DNA of 64,000 nt from Asterias rubens (taxonomy: Eukaryota; Echinodermata; Asteroidea; Forcipulatida; Asteriidae): the NCBI RefSeq assembly GCF_902459465.1, contig NC_047072.1, forward strand, positions 14,548,267 to 14,612,266, given 5' to 3'. The position numbers and the translations under genes are program-made. Under the pieces are notes generated by a model. The model was not told the origin of the DNA and searched no databases. It worked only from the letters and a program-made list of their open reading frames with translations. Below, in pieces: positions 50,401-57,230 of the stretch (positions within the stretch are counted from its first letter, which is position 1; every line of letters starts with the position of its first letter).

Positions 50401-51374
50401 TCAGTCCATTTAAGTCTAGCCTGGTCTGAAATCCACAGAGGCCATGGTCATGGCCTTGCCTCGTTGAACTTTTCTCCAAGACCTTTCTCTTGAAAAGTAC
50501 CCTTTGCAACAACAAAATGGAATTGCTCCTCAAAGATGTCATTTTAGTCCCGCTGAAAGGTGCTAAGCAAACTCTTTAGCTGCTTGAGCATTTATAAATT
50601 ACTGGCCAAAGTACTCTTAATTGAGTTTTTTGCTAACTGTATATAATGTACATCTGGCTGTGGAAATATTAAGACAAAAACAAAAATACCTTTCAATAAT
50701 CATTGCTAATTTCATCTGAACTAAAGTGCAATTTACGGGCATGTAGATTATCATAGGGGTTAGTATGCAATCCTGCCATGTAGTGGTTTCATTTTGTTTA
50801 TTTAAGGGGCTTTTGGGGAGCAGGGACACACTGCCAGAGCTGCCAACTCTCCTTGATTCTGAAGAAAGTTCCTGAAAAACAACAATATTTCCTTGTTCTG
50901 TTAAACAAATTTGAAAATCTTCCTGATTATGGAATCATTGTTCCTGGTATGTTGAATGTAATTTTACATATCTCCCTGATTGTTGTACAAAATCTCACTG
51001 ATTGCAAGATGCAAATGTTGCAACATCACCATCATGTTGGCGACTCTGCACTACACACACAAAATACACAGGTTCAGATTTATAAATAATTCCAATAGTT
51101 TCCAGTGTCCCACTAACCAGTTCCTCAGTGTTTGAACCTTCCCCCCCCCCTTCCTGGATGGAGTTTAGCAAGTTAATCCAATCCCTGTATGACTTGACAC
51201 TTCTCTTTTCTCCCTACAGCTGATGGATCCTGTTTCCTCTATAAACCTAAAGAGTCCAATGACTTACTGGAGTTCACTGGATCAGACTGCGACCCCATTT
51301 ATTCACTCTGTTGCCATGGTAAAACTCTCTTCACTGCTTGTCGAGATGGAGTCATCAGAAAGTATCAAATTTAG
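10750..51374 (+). CDS. PAAF1: PAAF1, WD-repeat proteasomal ATPase-associated factor 1 (Rpn14 family), 11 exons
   Basis: Coding exons: 10750-10796, 13641-13681, 13858-13961, 15015-15104, 15710-15808, 16941-17091, 17459-17653, 18270-18361, 18633-18748, 18987-19069 and 51220-51374. All introns are GT-AG and all phases join, giving 391 codons and 390 residues; human PAAF1 is about 392 as I recall. The start has A at -3 and the N-terminus (ILQSDWEESLW) matches the family. WD-type marks are IW118-119, GH132-133, VW160-161, GH174-175 and LW202-203. Strong family signatures are GRNVVTCSRDGTARLW (188-203), LGSPEQPP (235-242), SAFNCCTF (281-288) and the last-exon words GSCF, DCDPIY and CRDGVIRKYQ. The protein is a predicted beta-propeller that binds Rpt ATPases of the 19S base and affects 26S proteasome assembly in known relatives. 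The C-terminus YQI is slightly shorter than in human. Introns 1-9 are 176-2844 bp, while intron 10 is 32,150 bp. Introns 3 and 5 hold LINE fragments. No broken exon was seen. Confidence 0.93.
11938..11992. repeat. 55-bp exact direct repeat, copy 1
   Basis: Identical over 55 bases to 12756-12810, within PAAF1 intron 1. Read on the minus strand the unit ends ctattttcag, and here it continues into tttcaataaacttgag, which contains AATAAA. The upstream side (minus strand) is a ttttgtttgttaattg stretch unrelated to that of copy 2. Confidence 0.9.
11993..12755. other. 763-bp segment between two 55-bp direct repeats, PAAF1 intron 1
   Basis: No protein similarity recognised. On the minus strand it begins GTAAGATT and contains a ttctcttttcttttc pyrimidine tract near its far end, so it looks like an intron in that orientation. 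It has no terminal inverted repeats that I can see. Confidence 0.4.
12756..12810. repeat. 55-bp exact direct repeat, copy 2
   Basis: Exact match to 11938-11992. On the minus strand this copy ends ttttcag and is followed by GTAAGATT, a consensus splice-donor arrangement. Its upstream side (minus strand) is a frame of modest length, open over about 12693-13064, with no known protein similarity. Confidence 0.9.
13528..13550. repeat. Poly-C run of 23
   Basis: The longest homopolymer in the window, 90 bases before PAAF1 exon 2. Its length is likely to vary between individuals and sequencing runs. Confidence 0.9.
13967..14519 (+). mobile_element. 5'-truncated L2/CR1-like LINE in PAAF1 intron 3, with target duplication
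   Basis: The frame at about 13978-14310 reads as the C-terminal end of a LINE reverse transcriptase protein. It has the familiar words LHWLPVSSR, YKLLLFVYKSL, GDRSFSHAAPRLWN and LKTHLF, and no internal stop. A 3' UTR and a gcgctttataagtt...(ATT)n tail follow, ending at about 14510. The 9-bp word atataactc occurs immediately before (13967-13975) and after (14511-14519), a plausible target-site duplication. Only about 110 codons of ORF2 remain, so it is dead on arrival. The clean frame and target duplication suggest a young insertion. It starts five bases after the PAAF1 exon 3 splice donor dinucleotide. Confidence 0.85.
14675..14880. mobile_element. Foldback element, TTCGCACTGGACTTAA family, PAAF1 intron 3
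   Basis: 14675-14758 is an imperfect hairpin: ctgttcgcactggacttaa pairs with ttaagtccaatgcgaacag. The following part to 14880 repeats gggtaaa(c/t)taaccgagccaa and another tccaatgcg word, as if a second partial copy had inserted or been duplicated. No coding content. Confidence 0.6.
15499..15624. mobile_element. Foldback MITE in PAAF1 intron 4
   Basis: ataagcctttttgacgtatg at the left pairs with catacctcaaaaaggcttat at the right with few mismatches. Inner blocks ggtttgggt and acccaaacc are also complementary. The whole 126 bp can form one stem. Confidence 0.7.
15960..16596 (+). mobile_element. 5'-truncated L2/CR1-like LINE in PAAF1 intron 5
   Basis: From about 15990 the frame reads YGVTEHKLHKLQLLQNAAAR, then LHWLPIRQRIQFKILLIAFK, GDRSFSACAPKLWN and LKTHLF up to 16425, where it stops. 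This is the thumb and C-terminal end of a LINE reverse transcriptase. A 3' UTR with tggcgcattataaatgc and (ATT)n to about 16596 follows. It is a different copy and subfamily from the one at 13976, judging by the protein differences. I found no clear target duplication. The frame is intact over the retained part, so the insertion is not very old. Confidence 0.85.
16737..16853. mobile_element. Foldback MITE next to PAAF1 exon 6
   Basis: Left end gggtccttgttcatggctct and right end agagccatgacattggaccc are near-complements. Inner blocks (cagaattctgcg / cagaattatgcg; gcttac / gtaag) also pair. It sits 87 bases before the exon 6 start. Confidence 0.65.
17320..17426. mobile_element. Foldback MITE, GGGTTGATTTCACAAAG family, second copy
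   Basis: Begins ctggggtagatttcacaaag and ends ctttttgtgaaatctgtccc. It is the same family as 4853-4990 with more divergence. It lies at the 3' end of PAAF1 intron 6, within about 32 bases of exon 7. Confidence 0.65.
17798..17945. mobile_element. GGGCCCAATTTC...GCTTAGC foldback element, PAAF1 intron 7
   Basis: Starts tgggcccaatttcctaaagc, followed by tgcttagtcacaaaaag, ttgccagccaaattcc and a closing tttgcttagcaggta. The same ordered words appear at 62776-62936 and 31010-31237 and, more decayed, at 21250-21415. It is a dispersed short element without coding content. Confidence 0.6.
17960..18166. mobile_element. Decayed copy of the TTAAAGACACTGGACAC MITE family, PAAF1 intron 7
   Basis: The core words ataaaataactaacctgtga and ctcaatcagtcatcggagt match better copies at 39733 and 45694. 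The right end accaaaagtgtataatggctttaa matches the family terminus. The left end is eroded. Confidence 0.55.
19070..24191. other. PAAF1 intron 10, first 5.1 kb, no gene recognised
   Basis: Non-coding, AT-rich. Reading through the exon 10 donor gives an open frame to 19269, and AATAAA lies at 19621-19626. A 17-C run is at 20149-20165. A decayed GGGCCC/GCTTAGC-type element is likely at about 21250-21415 (ttgctaagc, ctgtgcttagcaggtttg). No exon or RNA gene is visible. Confidence 0.5.
24192..24454 (+). mobile_element. TTAAAGACACTGGACAC-family MITE
   Basis: Left end gaagacactggacactattg and right end gtgtccagtgtctttaa are terminal inverted repeats. The interior has caaacctgtgaaaactt and ggtcgaagttgcgagataat, shared with copies at 39733 and 45694. 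The left TTAA has been lost while the right is intact. It is non-coding and shorter than the 39733 copy through internal deletion. Confidence 0.7.
24455..26933. other. PAAF1 intron 10, no gene recognised
   Basis: Non-coding, with G runs at 25534-25543 and 26509-26522. Short ORFs have no recognisable similarity. Confidence 0.45.
26934..27056. mobile_element. Diverged copy of the palindromic element found at 10406
   Basis: ggcggctacagctacggct at the left and ctagctctagctgtagctg with cagacatggcctaa at the right correspond to the arms of 10406-10523. The middle has diverged, and pairing is weaker than in the first copy. Confidence 0.6.
27057..31009. other. PAAF1 intron 10, no gene recognised
   Basis: Mostly unique-looking AT-rich sequence. 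At 28478-28512 the minus strand reads ggcgccatagaaatgaattt followed by (ATT)n-like bases, the kind of tail left by an L2/CR1-like LINE or LINE-mobilised SINE. I cannot define the element body. A short tandem aatggttgctt doublet lies near 30898-30922. Confidence 0.4.
31010..31237. mobile_element. GGGCCC/GCTTAGC foldback element
   Basis: Contains tttgcttagcatgaaat and gccagtaacaagca, and closes with ggctttatgaaatcgggccc, the inverted terminus of the family seen at 17798 and 62776. It is diverged. Confidence 0.5.
31440..31681. mobile_element. Relic of the TTAAAGACACTGGACAC MITE family
   Basis: ggtaaatgtcaaagaccagt, aacaaacctgtgaaaagtta and the later tttctcaaaaactattg and aaagggagttttccacc words follow the order found in the 39733 copy. 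Both termini are lost. The relic runs directly into the 61-bp minisatellite. Confidence 0.5.
31682..35225. repeat. 61-bp minisatellite, about 58 tandem copies
   Basis: The sequence repeats exactly every 61 bases for 3.54 kb with very little variation. The main variable position is g/t in ttattc(g/t)taccaat. Rarer variants are gcgaag for gagaag (first and fourth copies), a tatgcg copy near 33485 and a caggttg copy near 33512. The unit holds aagctagctgtaagc, a CCAAT word and tgtttat. The unit length is not a multiple of three and stops occur in all frames, so it is not coding. The last roughly 20 copies (from about 33840) are nearly uniform. Confidence 0.97.
35226..37074. other. PAAF1 intron 10, no gene recognised
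   Basis: Non-coding. A 21-base doublet (tatctttaaaatgcccgta twice) lies near 35607-35648. No protein or RNA gene recognised. Confidence 0.45.
37075..37212 (+). mobile_element. tRNA-derived SINE, best copy (tRNA-like head 37075-37147)
   Basis: The first 73 bases fold as a tRNA: the acceptor stem ggctaga pairs with tctagtc. A box tagctcagttgg and B box ggttcgaatcc are both good, so an internal Pol III promoter is present. The anticodon loop acgttaa would give GTT (Asn), but position 33 is C instead of U, and pairs 31-39 and 51-63 are mismatched. A non-tRNA body follows with ctttgtttaacccc and acccagtcagtttccctt. Three other copies in this window (44874, 45139, 45285) share that body, which argues for a SINE over a functional tRNA gene. 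Confidence 0.75.
37213..37949. other. PAAF1 intron 10, no gene recognised
   Basis: Non-coding. No repeat or gene recognised. Confidence 0.45.
37950..38482. repeat. 14-bp GCTAGCCAGTACCT minisatellite with variant and longer units
   Basis: About 0.53 kb of tandem gctagccagtacct, with variants caatacct and cagtagct, a 20-base form containing cagagccagtacct, and a longer cagcagctgcggtagct form that recurs twice. The array is imperfect at its left edge (37950-38030), where ctgcaactagcc forms appear. Non-coding. Confidence 0.95.
38483..39732. other. PAAF1 intron 10, no gene recognised
   Basis: Non-coding, AT-rich. No feature recognised. Confidence 0.45.
39733..40099 (+). mobile_element. TTAAAGACACTGGACAC-family MITE, most complete copy
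   Basis: TTAA at 39733-39736 and 40096-40099 flanks the termini AGACACTGGACAC and GTGTCCACTGCCT. The interior has caaagaccagtcttctcac, aacaaacctgtgaaaattt, ttcaagacctcaaaatctaa (with a partial internal duplication at 39900-39940), aaattacttctttctcaaaa and agctccccattact. These words recur in order in the 45694 copy. Non-coding. Confidence 0.8.
40100..44873. other. PAAF1 intron 10, no gene recognised
   Basis: Mostly unique-looking. A relatively GC-rich block lies at about 40850-41345, starting with CCATATAAGG at 40856-40865 (a perfect CArG/SRF box). A ttgttgttgttg microsatellite is near 43493-43510. Tail-like gggatttgaaccccaa at 43846-43861 might be a decayed SINE head. No protein gene seen; ORFs up to 118 codons have no recognisable similarity. 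Confidence 0.4.
44874..44966 (-). mobile_element. tRNA-derived SINE, minus strand, truncated body
   Basis: Read on the minus strand it starts gggctagatggctcaggtgg, then shows gttcaaattccactctagta and gtctttgctcaac, matching the head and start of the body of the 37075 copy. It is truncated soon after the head. Confidence 0.65.
45139..45275 (-). mobile_element. tRNA-derived SINE, minus strand, decayed
   Basis: On the minus strand it shows ggtttaaatcctgctctcaa (B-box region), then tttttgttcatttaaaaac and ttacccagtgtggttt, the body words of the 37075 copy. The A-box end is poorly preserved. Confidence 0.5.
45285..45410 (+). mobile_element. tRNA-derived SINE, plus strand
   Basis: Starts gagctaaatggctcagttgg, then aaagttcaaatccaactca, ctttgttcaacctgaaatta and cactttccct-like caccagtttcccttgacg. 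Head and body match the 37075 copy in order. It lies immediately next to the minus-strand copy at 45139, almost head to head. Confidence 0.65.
45659..45700. repeat. About 42-bp direct repeat, left copy
   Basis: ttgtgtcagctgtgtacatc followed by gtacaagccaaattcttaaa recurs at 46010-46051 with two or three substitutions. It flanks a MITE. Confidence 0.8.
45694..46004 (+). mobile_element. TTAAAGACACTGGACAC-family MITE
   Basis: TTAA at 45694-45697 precedes AGACACTGGACAC. The right end reads attgtccactgcct and lacks a clean TTAA. The interior follows the 39733 copy, including cgagacctcaaaatctaatt and gagggagctgtttctcacag. Non-coding. Confidence 0.75.
46010..46051. repeat. About 42-bp direct repeat, right copy
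   Basis: Partner of 45659-45700, displaced by 351 bases. It also ends in cttaaagacg, as if a second MITE left end had been copied with it. Confidence 0.8.
46198..46255 (+). mobile_element. Left-end fragment of the TTAAAGACACTGGACAC MITE family
   Basis: TTAA at 46198-46201, then aggcaccagacacgtttggt and aattgtcaaagaccagtatt. Homology stops near 46255. Confidence 0.6.
46256..48518. other. PAAF1 intron 10, no gene recognised
   Basis: Non-coding. An (ATT)n microsatellite is at about 47358-47401, with G runs at 46745-46756 and 48076-48090. No gene recognised. Confidence 0.45.
48520..49030 (-). mobile_element. Degenerate L2/CR1-like LINE 3' fragment, minus strand
   Basis: The minus-strand frame reads NTAASILTQSRHHEHVTLIL, then LNWLPIIQPIQLKILLLTFK, the same reverse-transcriptase C-terminal block as the 13976 and 15960 copies, but with later frame damage. 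Its 3' side ends in aaatttatagcatttgtatt and a short ATT-rich tail near 48520. It is older than the two copies in introns 3 and 5. Confidence 0.7.
49031..51219. other. PAAF1 intron 10, final 2.2 kb
   Basis: Non-coding. The intron ends with a ttctcttttctccctacag acceptor before exon 11. No gene recognised. Confidence 0.5.
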
Positions 51375-54005
51375 GTAAGGTTGTGCTGGTGTCTTGCAGT
51401 TGATGTGTTGATTTTGCAGGCCCAACAAAAACAGCAGTAGGGAGTGTAACCAGTTAACAATTGCCATATTGCTGGCACTTGACCATTTTGACCATAAAGT
51501 TTGGACACTGCTGCAATTTGTACAATTTGACCGCTTGTGCGCTATGTGTACTTGTACAGTGCAGCACATTGGTTTATTTTGTACACTGCAGCAATGTGAC
51601 AATTTGACATCCCTTTCAATGCATTTCTCTGCATATAAATTAACCATTACATGTGTGTTTCAAGAGTGAAGTCTCAAGGAAACTGTATAATGGTTAAATG
51701 AGAATATGCAAGGCCTCAAGGCTGTCATCTACAACATCAGGGGATCACAAAACCTTGTTTTCTCTTCTCAGATAAAAGCTTCTCCAATGATTTACTTGAA
51801 TGAAAATGCTTAAGACTTAAGAAACCTTATCACAGAGTATCTCTATACTCAGTTTTACTTTGAAGTCAGACCTTGTACAACTTCCTACGTAAATCCGCTG
51901 TCCATCACCAAACTCTAGAGGGATTGACATACAAGGTCTCGTTAAGTAATTTCCGTTTTTGAGATAATTTACCATGGCGTTCATGACATTAGCGTTGACA
52001 TTTTGGTGACCCGCCATGCCCTTACTCGATTATGCATACTTGAGTTGTTACCCACCTCATGATCTTCAAGGTTTTTTGTTTTACAACTTTGTTTAATATT
52101 TTCTTTCTTCCTCTTGTTAAAATATACCCGTGGCTGCATCACATGATGTAAACTAGAAATACCCCAAATATTAATGTCGAGGCCATGAGTGAGACTGGGG
52201 GATTTATTTATAGGTAGATGAGAATCGAGACGGGAAATTGGTGTAATTTTTCTATTTTGTTCGCTAGTTTCTTGATGGATGTAAATAGGGCAGGGCATAT
52301 TGCTATTAATGCAGCTTCATAAGGCTACCTTGTGGTTTTATCTATGGCTAGAGACTATGTGATGTTCTTTTTTAAGTTCTTATTTTTGGTGATAGGTTTT
52401 GTGTAGTTGTAAGTGGGGCTTGTTCTATGTACAGATGTGTAGAGTTGTGCATGTCAAGGAGGGGGATGGCTTAGCTTGGCTGAAGTGGCTTTGTAGAAGA
52501 TTTTTAACTGCTAGACATTCCCTTTTTTATCTTCTTTCTTTTTTATTATACGAGATATAGACATTAATTTTGCATATTAATGTCCCCTGCTTGATTTATT
52601 AGACTTGTTTAAAGAAACATTGTACTATTAATGGTTGGATTTGTAATCTCTTTCATGGTACGGGGTATGTTCATACCACCCAACGGCCTCATTATTAATG
52701 TTACTGGAGGACAAATGAGGCACATATTTTTGATGTGATACAAGTTATCAACTCTCAACATATCCGAAATGTCATATACAAAAGCTTTTCATTTTCATTG
52801 AGTTTTTTTTTGTGTTGTGTTTCTACCCTTGATTTGAAATTGTTTTCTCTGACATCATGTCATTTTGTGAAGAAACTATGTCCAAAGTTACTACGGACAT
52901 GGTAAGGTGCATGTCAACTGTAAGGCTTAAAGTGGTTTGTTGTGTAAGAACAGAAAGGAATTATAATAAGAATGATCTAACATGTCTTACATCAAGCAGA
53001 AGCAAGAGAGAAAGTTCAAGACACTGATACATTACAACAAAATGGCCAAATGAAACAACGTTATTCTCCAAGAAAGACTGCGAAGGCAATTCCATATCAA
53101 GCAACAAAATTAAGCTCTACATTACACCTAAGAAAAGAAGGAAAAACAGAAACGATTAATATAATTTGTGGGTTCTTTTTGTTGGCAACAGTACAATCAA
53201 AAAAGAAAAAAACAGCTTCACTAGTGTGTCATGATTTCTATAACCATGATAAAATTCATACATGTTCATATTGTAATGAAAGTGACTCAACTTCAGATTT
53301 GTCCAATTTGCTTTTCTTATTACCCATGCAACATAAACATGATGCATTCACCGCACATTCTATTATCTAGTTTCATAAAATAATAGTGAAAACAGATAGA
53401 AATCAAAAATAATGTTGATGCTGTAAAGCAGCACCTGCAGCCTAGTCCAAGTGCAATCTGATGTCAACTCAAATTATAAGCTCATTCATCCACGCTGATG
53501 ATTCCAACAATACAATGCTCGATAAATTTGATGTTACACTGTGCTCCTGGTCACTGACCTCCGCAGATGAGATCTTACTAAGCGAACTATCTTACCCCGC
53601 AACAACAACTCTTTCAGCGCATATTTCTTTCCCGTATCACTTTGAGGATGACCTTGATATTGGCATTGTCTAGTACTGTTTCATGTTTCATCACTGGATC
53701 TACATGAAACGGGGGTTGTGTTTGTTGGGAAAGAGGGGGGTGACCGACATGATGGTGCTATTTCCCTGGGAGAGATATAAGTGAGATGTATATTCTACGT
53801 CATTGTGGAAAACTATGGCAGTATGGTTTTTGAAATAATGCAGACCTCCGGAAAGTCAAGTGTTGATTCTCCCTATTTGAGGAGGCTGAAAAACGCATCA
53901 CTATCTCAGGATCATCATGAAGTATCTATACAAACCAATAAAATTTCTACTTATTTTCAACCAACTCATTTTAGAGAGAACTGGTCCCATATCTTAACAA
54001 ATGAG
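51375..54005. other. Region downstream of PAAF1, no gene recognised
   Basis: This should include the PAAF1 3' UTR. The stop codon is followed directly by GTAAGG, a donor-like sequence. By eye the first canonical AATAAA is at 53937-53942, so the true 3' end is unclear. An open frame of 106 codons at 53050-53370 has no recognisable similarity. Confidence 0.4.
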
Positions 54006-54050
54006 GGGCTTTCTTAGCCTTGTTTGGGGCTTTCATAGCCTTGTTTGGGG
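54006..54050. repeat. 22-bp tandem doublet
   Basis: ggggctttcttagccttgtt is followed at once by ggggctttcatagccttgtt. Local tandem duplication. Confidence 0.8.
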
Positions 54051-55040
54051 CATAGTTCTTGAAAAAAATTCTAACCCCCAAAATATGGATGATAATTGTT
54101 ACGTTTGATGGTTATTCATAATAGTGATAATGTGTGGTGTGGAGTAAGATGTTAAGATGTTAGTACTGCTGGTGAACATTTTAAGAATGGCGCTGAAATG
54201 TTGATAAAAATGCGAATTTGCCACCAGGTGGCTTTAATATTGGCCCAGAATCCTGTTCTTTACCAAAGTATCCTTTCTTGAGCCTTGAGGAAGTTGATCG
54301 AGAATGGATGTAATATTTTCCTGAGGATGAACTCTTCCTTCAATATTTGATGGCTTTTCCTCTGAATGACATTTCTCAGTTTGCGGCCTTGATAAATCTC
54401 TGGATGAGACAGTAAGTGACTGTGTGTGTAGGAGATAGAGAAGATGTCAATGTCTTAAAGAGGTCCTTAGGGAAGAGTACTTTAAACTGACAGTAAACCT
54501 GCCTCCCCAAACGCTCCCTCTCTATTAGTGACAATCAAGACAAAGATGTGTTTAAGAAGAGTTCAAGCAAACCAGTCACAGCGCAATAGTGAGGATTTTG
54601 TTGAATTTTACTTGAGCCTCATCTTATGGGTAATAAGTATGAAACTTTGTACAAAACAATTGAACAATTCAGTTATTGGCCTGATGTTTGAACCATTGCA
54701 GAGTCTTTATTCATGGCTATATGCAGTACAACACACATAAACAGACCCCTTGCAATACACGCAGCGTACTCACATATTATCCTGGGTGTTATTTTGGGTG
54801 TCAAAATCATATACAAACATGCACAATAGACAGTTGACACCCCAAGTTATGCGCATTGTTCAGAGGCGTGTTGTGTATTGTGTAAGAAATTATTAGCTCC
54901 CCCTTGCGTAACGCAAAACGCTACAGGTACACTGAGGTCATGCGCACGTTTTTATGCACAGAGAACAGCTATTGTCCAATGATCTGCCTCCTTTTTGAGA
55001 GTGTGTCATCATATGCAATGGGACTATACTGGTATACTGG
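54051..55040. other. Intergenic, no gene recognised
   Basis: Non-coding, with short ORFs only. Confidence 0.45.
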
Positions 55041-55520
55041 TGGTCTGTAGACTTGAGGGAGGAGGATACAGTGAGTAAAGGGGAGTGGTCTGTAGACTTG
55101 AGGGAGGAGGACACAGTGATTAAAGGGGAGTGGTCTGTAGACTTGAGGGAGGAGGATACAGTGATTAAAGGGGAGTGGTCTGTAGACGTGAGGGAGGACG
55201 ATACAGTGAGCAAAGGGGAGTGTTCTGTAGACTTCAGGGAGGAGGATAGAGTGATTAAAGGGGTTTGGTCTGTAGACTTGAGGGAGGAGGATACAGTGAT
55301 TAAAGGGGAGTGGTCTGTAGACGTGAGGGAGAAGGATACAGTGAGCAAAGGGGAGTTGTCTGTAGACTTCAGGGAGGAGGATAGAGTGAGTAAAGGGGAG
55401 TGGTCTGTAGACTTGAGGGAGGAGGATAAAGTGATTAAAGGGGAGTGGTCTGTAGACTTGTAGACTAGACTAGGATACAGTTAGCAAAGGGGAGTGGTCT
55501 GTGGAGTTGAGGAAGGAGCG
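55041..55520. repeat. 45-bp minisatellite, about 11 copies, open on both strands
   Basis: Tandem 45-base unit (15 codons) containing ggtctgtagacttgaggga and aaaggggagt. One + frame is open from 54999 to 55463 and reads a 15-residue repeat of the type WSVDLREEDTVIKGE. A minus-strand frame is also open across it. Neither has an ATG in the repeated part, and the + frame has no ATG between its upstream stop and the array, so coding would need splicing from elsewhere. The units show a three-unit (135-bp) higher-order pattern (ttg, gtg, ttc variants) repeated twice. The last copies are diverged. Confidence 0.93.
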
Positions 55521-56950
55521 ATATGTGGACTGGGGAGGGGAGGATGGGAGTATTCCTTCACACCTAATTCCCAATGCTTAGGTTTTCAAAGATGTGATTG
55601 ATGACATTTGTGACTCAATTATTTACTTCCCTCCTAAACAAATTGTCCAAACTAGAGCTTCCCATGCAAAGCAGACTCAAGATACACCAGTGATGACAAA
55701 GTGCTGGCATCTGTTCAAAATAGTTTGGTTTTTAGTAAAGAATATACATTTTGCCCTTAAATTCTGGTTATAAACTTCTGATGTACAGGGGGCTGGATAG
55801 AAAGTGATCATGTTTTTGTAGTTGTGGTTTAAACATAGTTGAAATGCTTCAAGAGCAGCTGATTGGGTCATAGTTACCTCGGGCTGTTTACTTGTCCGGA
55901 AGTTGAACAGTTGACCAAACCACAAAGCCTCACTCTCCCTGCACCTGTAATACTTTGTGAGACTTGAACTTAGACCTCTACTTACTAATAGTGTTATTAG
56001 CACAAAGTTATATCCTCAGCATTGAGTAATCATTGCTTAAAGGAGAAAACTGTTATGAGTTGTTGTAACAAATTTCATCCTGAAGGGTTGAGGTTGAGGT
56101 CATGATGAATGTCATTGGTGCCAAAGTCAAGTTTGATTCTGAGTCAGCCATATACTGTGTGTATATGTGTGTACAGGCTGCTTCTAGTTTTGTTCCTTGA
56201 CTTTCTGACCTAGTGGAAACCTTGGACTTGTAGAACCTGGAGCCATATTGACCTCGCTTGGCAACTTTAAATAATTGATGTCATTACATGCACTTGTTTT
56301 GACCAGTGTTCACGTTTTTTTTAATACCCTGCTGAGGTGAAAACGCATTGAAAATCAGCGATAAAATTCTTGGTCATTGACACAAAAGGACGAAGAGATA
56401 AGAAGATAATTGATTACTAAAACGATCTTTTCATTACAGCAGAGTACACTCATTAATAAAGATCCATTGTCCTTGATTAGCCTAAAGAGCAGGTAACTAT
56501 TTCATGTTTGGATTGTATTTTCTAGTGGTACTGACGCTTATGAGACTTTATTACTCAAGGTTTTGATGAACCGGTCGCACTTGTCATCCAGCAGTAATGA
56601 ATTTTTGTAAATTATATTTAGCGGTTGGTTGGTTTTGGGTAATACCAGCAACTCATTCAATGTCATCATTCATTAAGGGGATTAAAAACTGTCCTTTCTC
56701 TCAAGGCTTTGCTTTTTTTTGCTATTAGTATGACTATTTCATTTGGATTTAAAAGCTTTTTGAGGGTGGCTGTTTTTGTAGTGCACTTTAGTTTGAAGCT
56801 GGCTTGAGAGACGTTTTGGTGCTTCTAGTTTTAAAGATGTTTTACTTGGGTTTTAAGGCATTAATAGTTATGTAATCTTTAAGACATGAAGTTGTTATTT
56901 CAAGTTGTATAATCATGAGTAAATGGTTGACATTTTATGCAAATAGTACT
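55521..56950. other. Intergenic, no gene recognised
   Basis: Non-coding. No repeat or gene recognised. Confidence 0.45.
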
Positions 56951-57230
56951 ACAATCAATCAATCGATTCAATTCAATTCAATTAATCAATCAATCAATCA
57001 ATCAGCCAATAAAATAGACAATCATTACATTTATATTGTGCCAATCAGAAAATTCAGAAAAAGTAGAATTTAAACAAAGTTTGGAAGATGCTTTGACATA
57101 TCCGAGATGTAGAAATAGAAATGCACAATTACCTAACTGTGTTTGGGTCTTAGAATAAAACGTGCGAGTCTCTTGTGTATTGGAACATTGGAATACATTG
57201 AAGTGTGCCAGCTTGTTTCCTCCACATATA
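56951..57230 (-). mobile_element. Probable decayed LINE 3' end with (CAAT)n tail, minus strand
   Basis: A caatcaatcaat/ttcaattcaatt microsatellite at about 56954-57003 is preceded, on the minus strand, by ggcacaatataaatgtaatg, which resembles a LINE 3' terminus. Upstream the minus frame includes QLGNCAFLF, in the place where LINE proteins have the GDRAFS block. Similarity is weak. Confidence 0.35.

Noticed and set aside
53050..53370. Hypothetical protein of 106 codons
   Set aside because: Lys/Ser-rich with no family motifs, no splice partners and no repeat explanation. Open length is within what AT-rich sequence gives by chance.
55041..55520. A real repeat-protein gene
   Set aside because: Open on both strands but with no ATG and no visible flanking exon or domain. 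Kept as a minisatellite and reported as a finding only.
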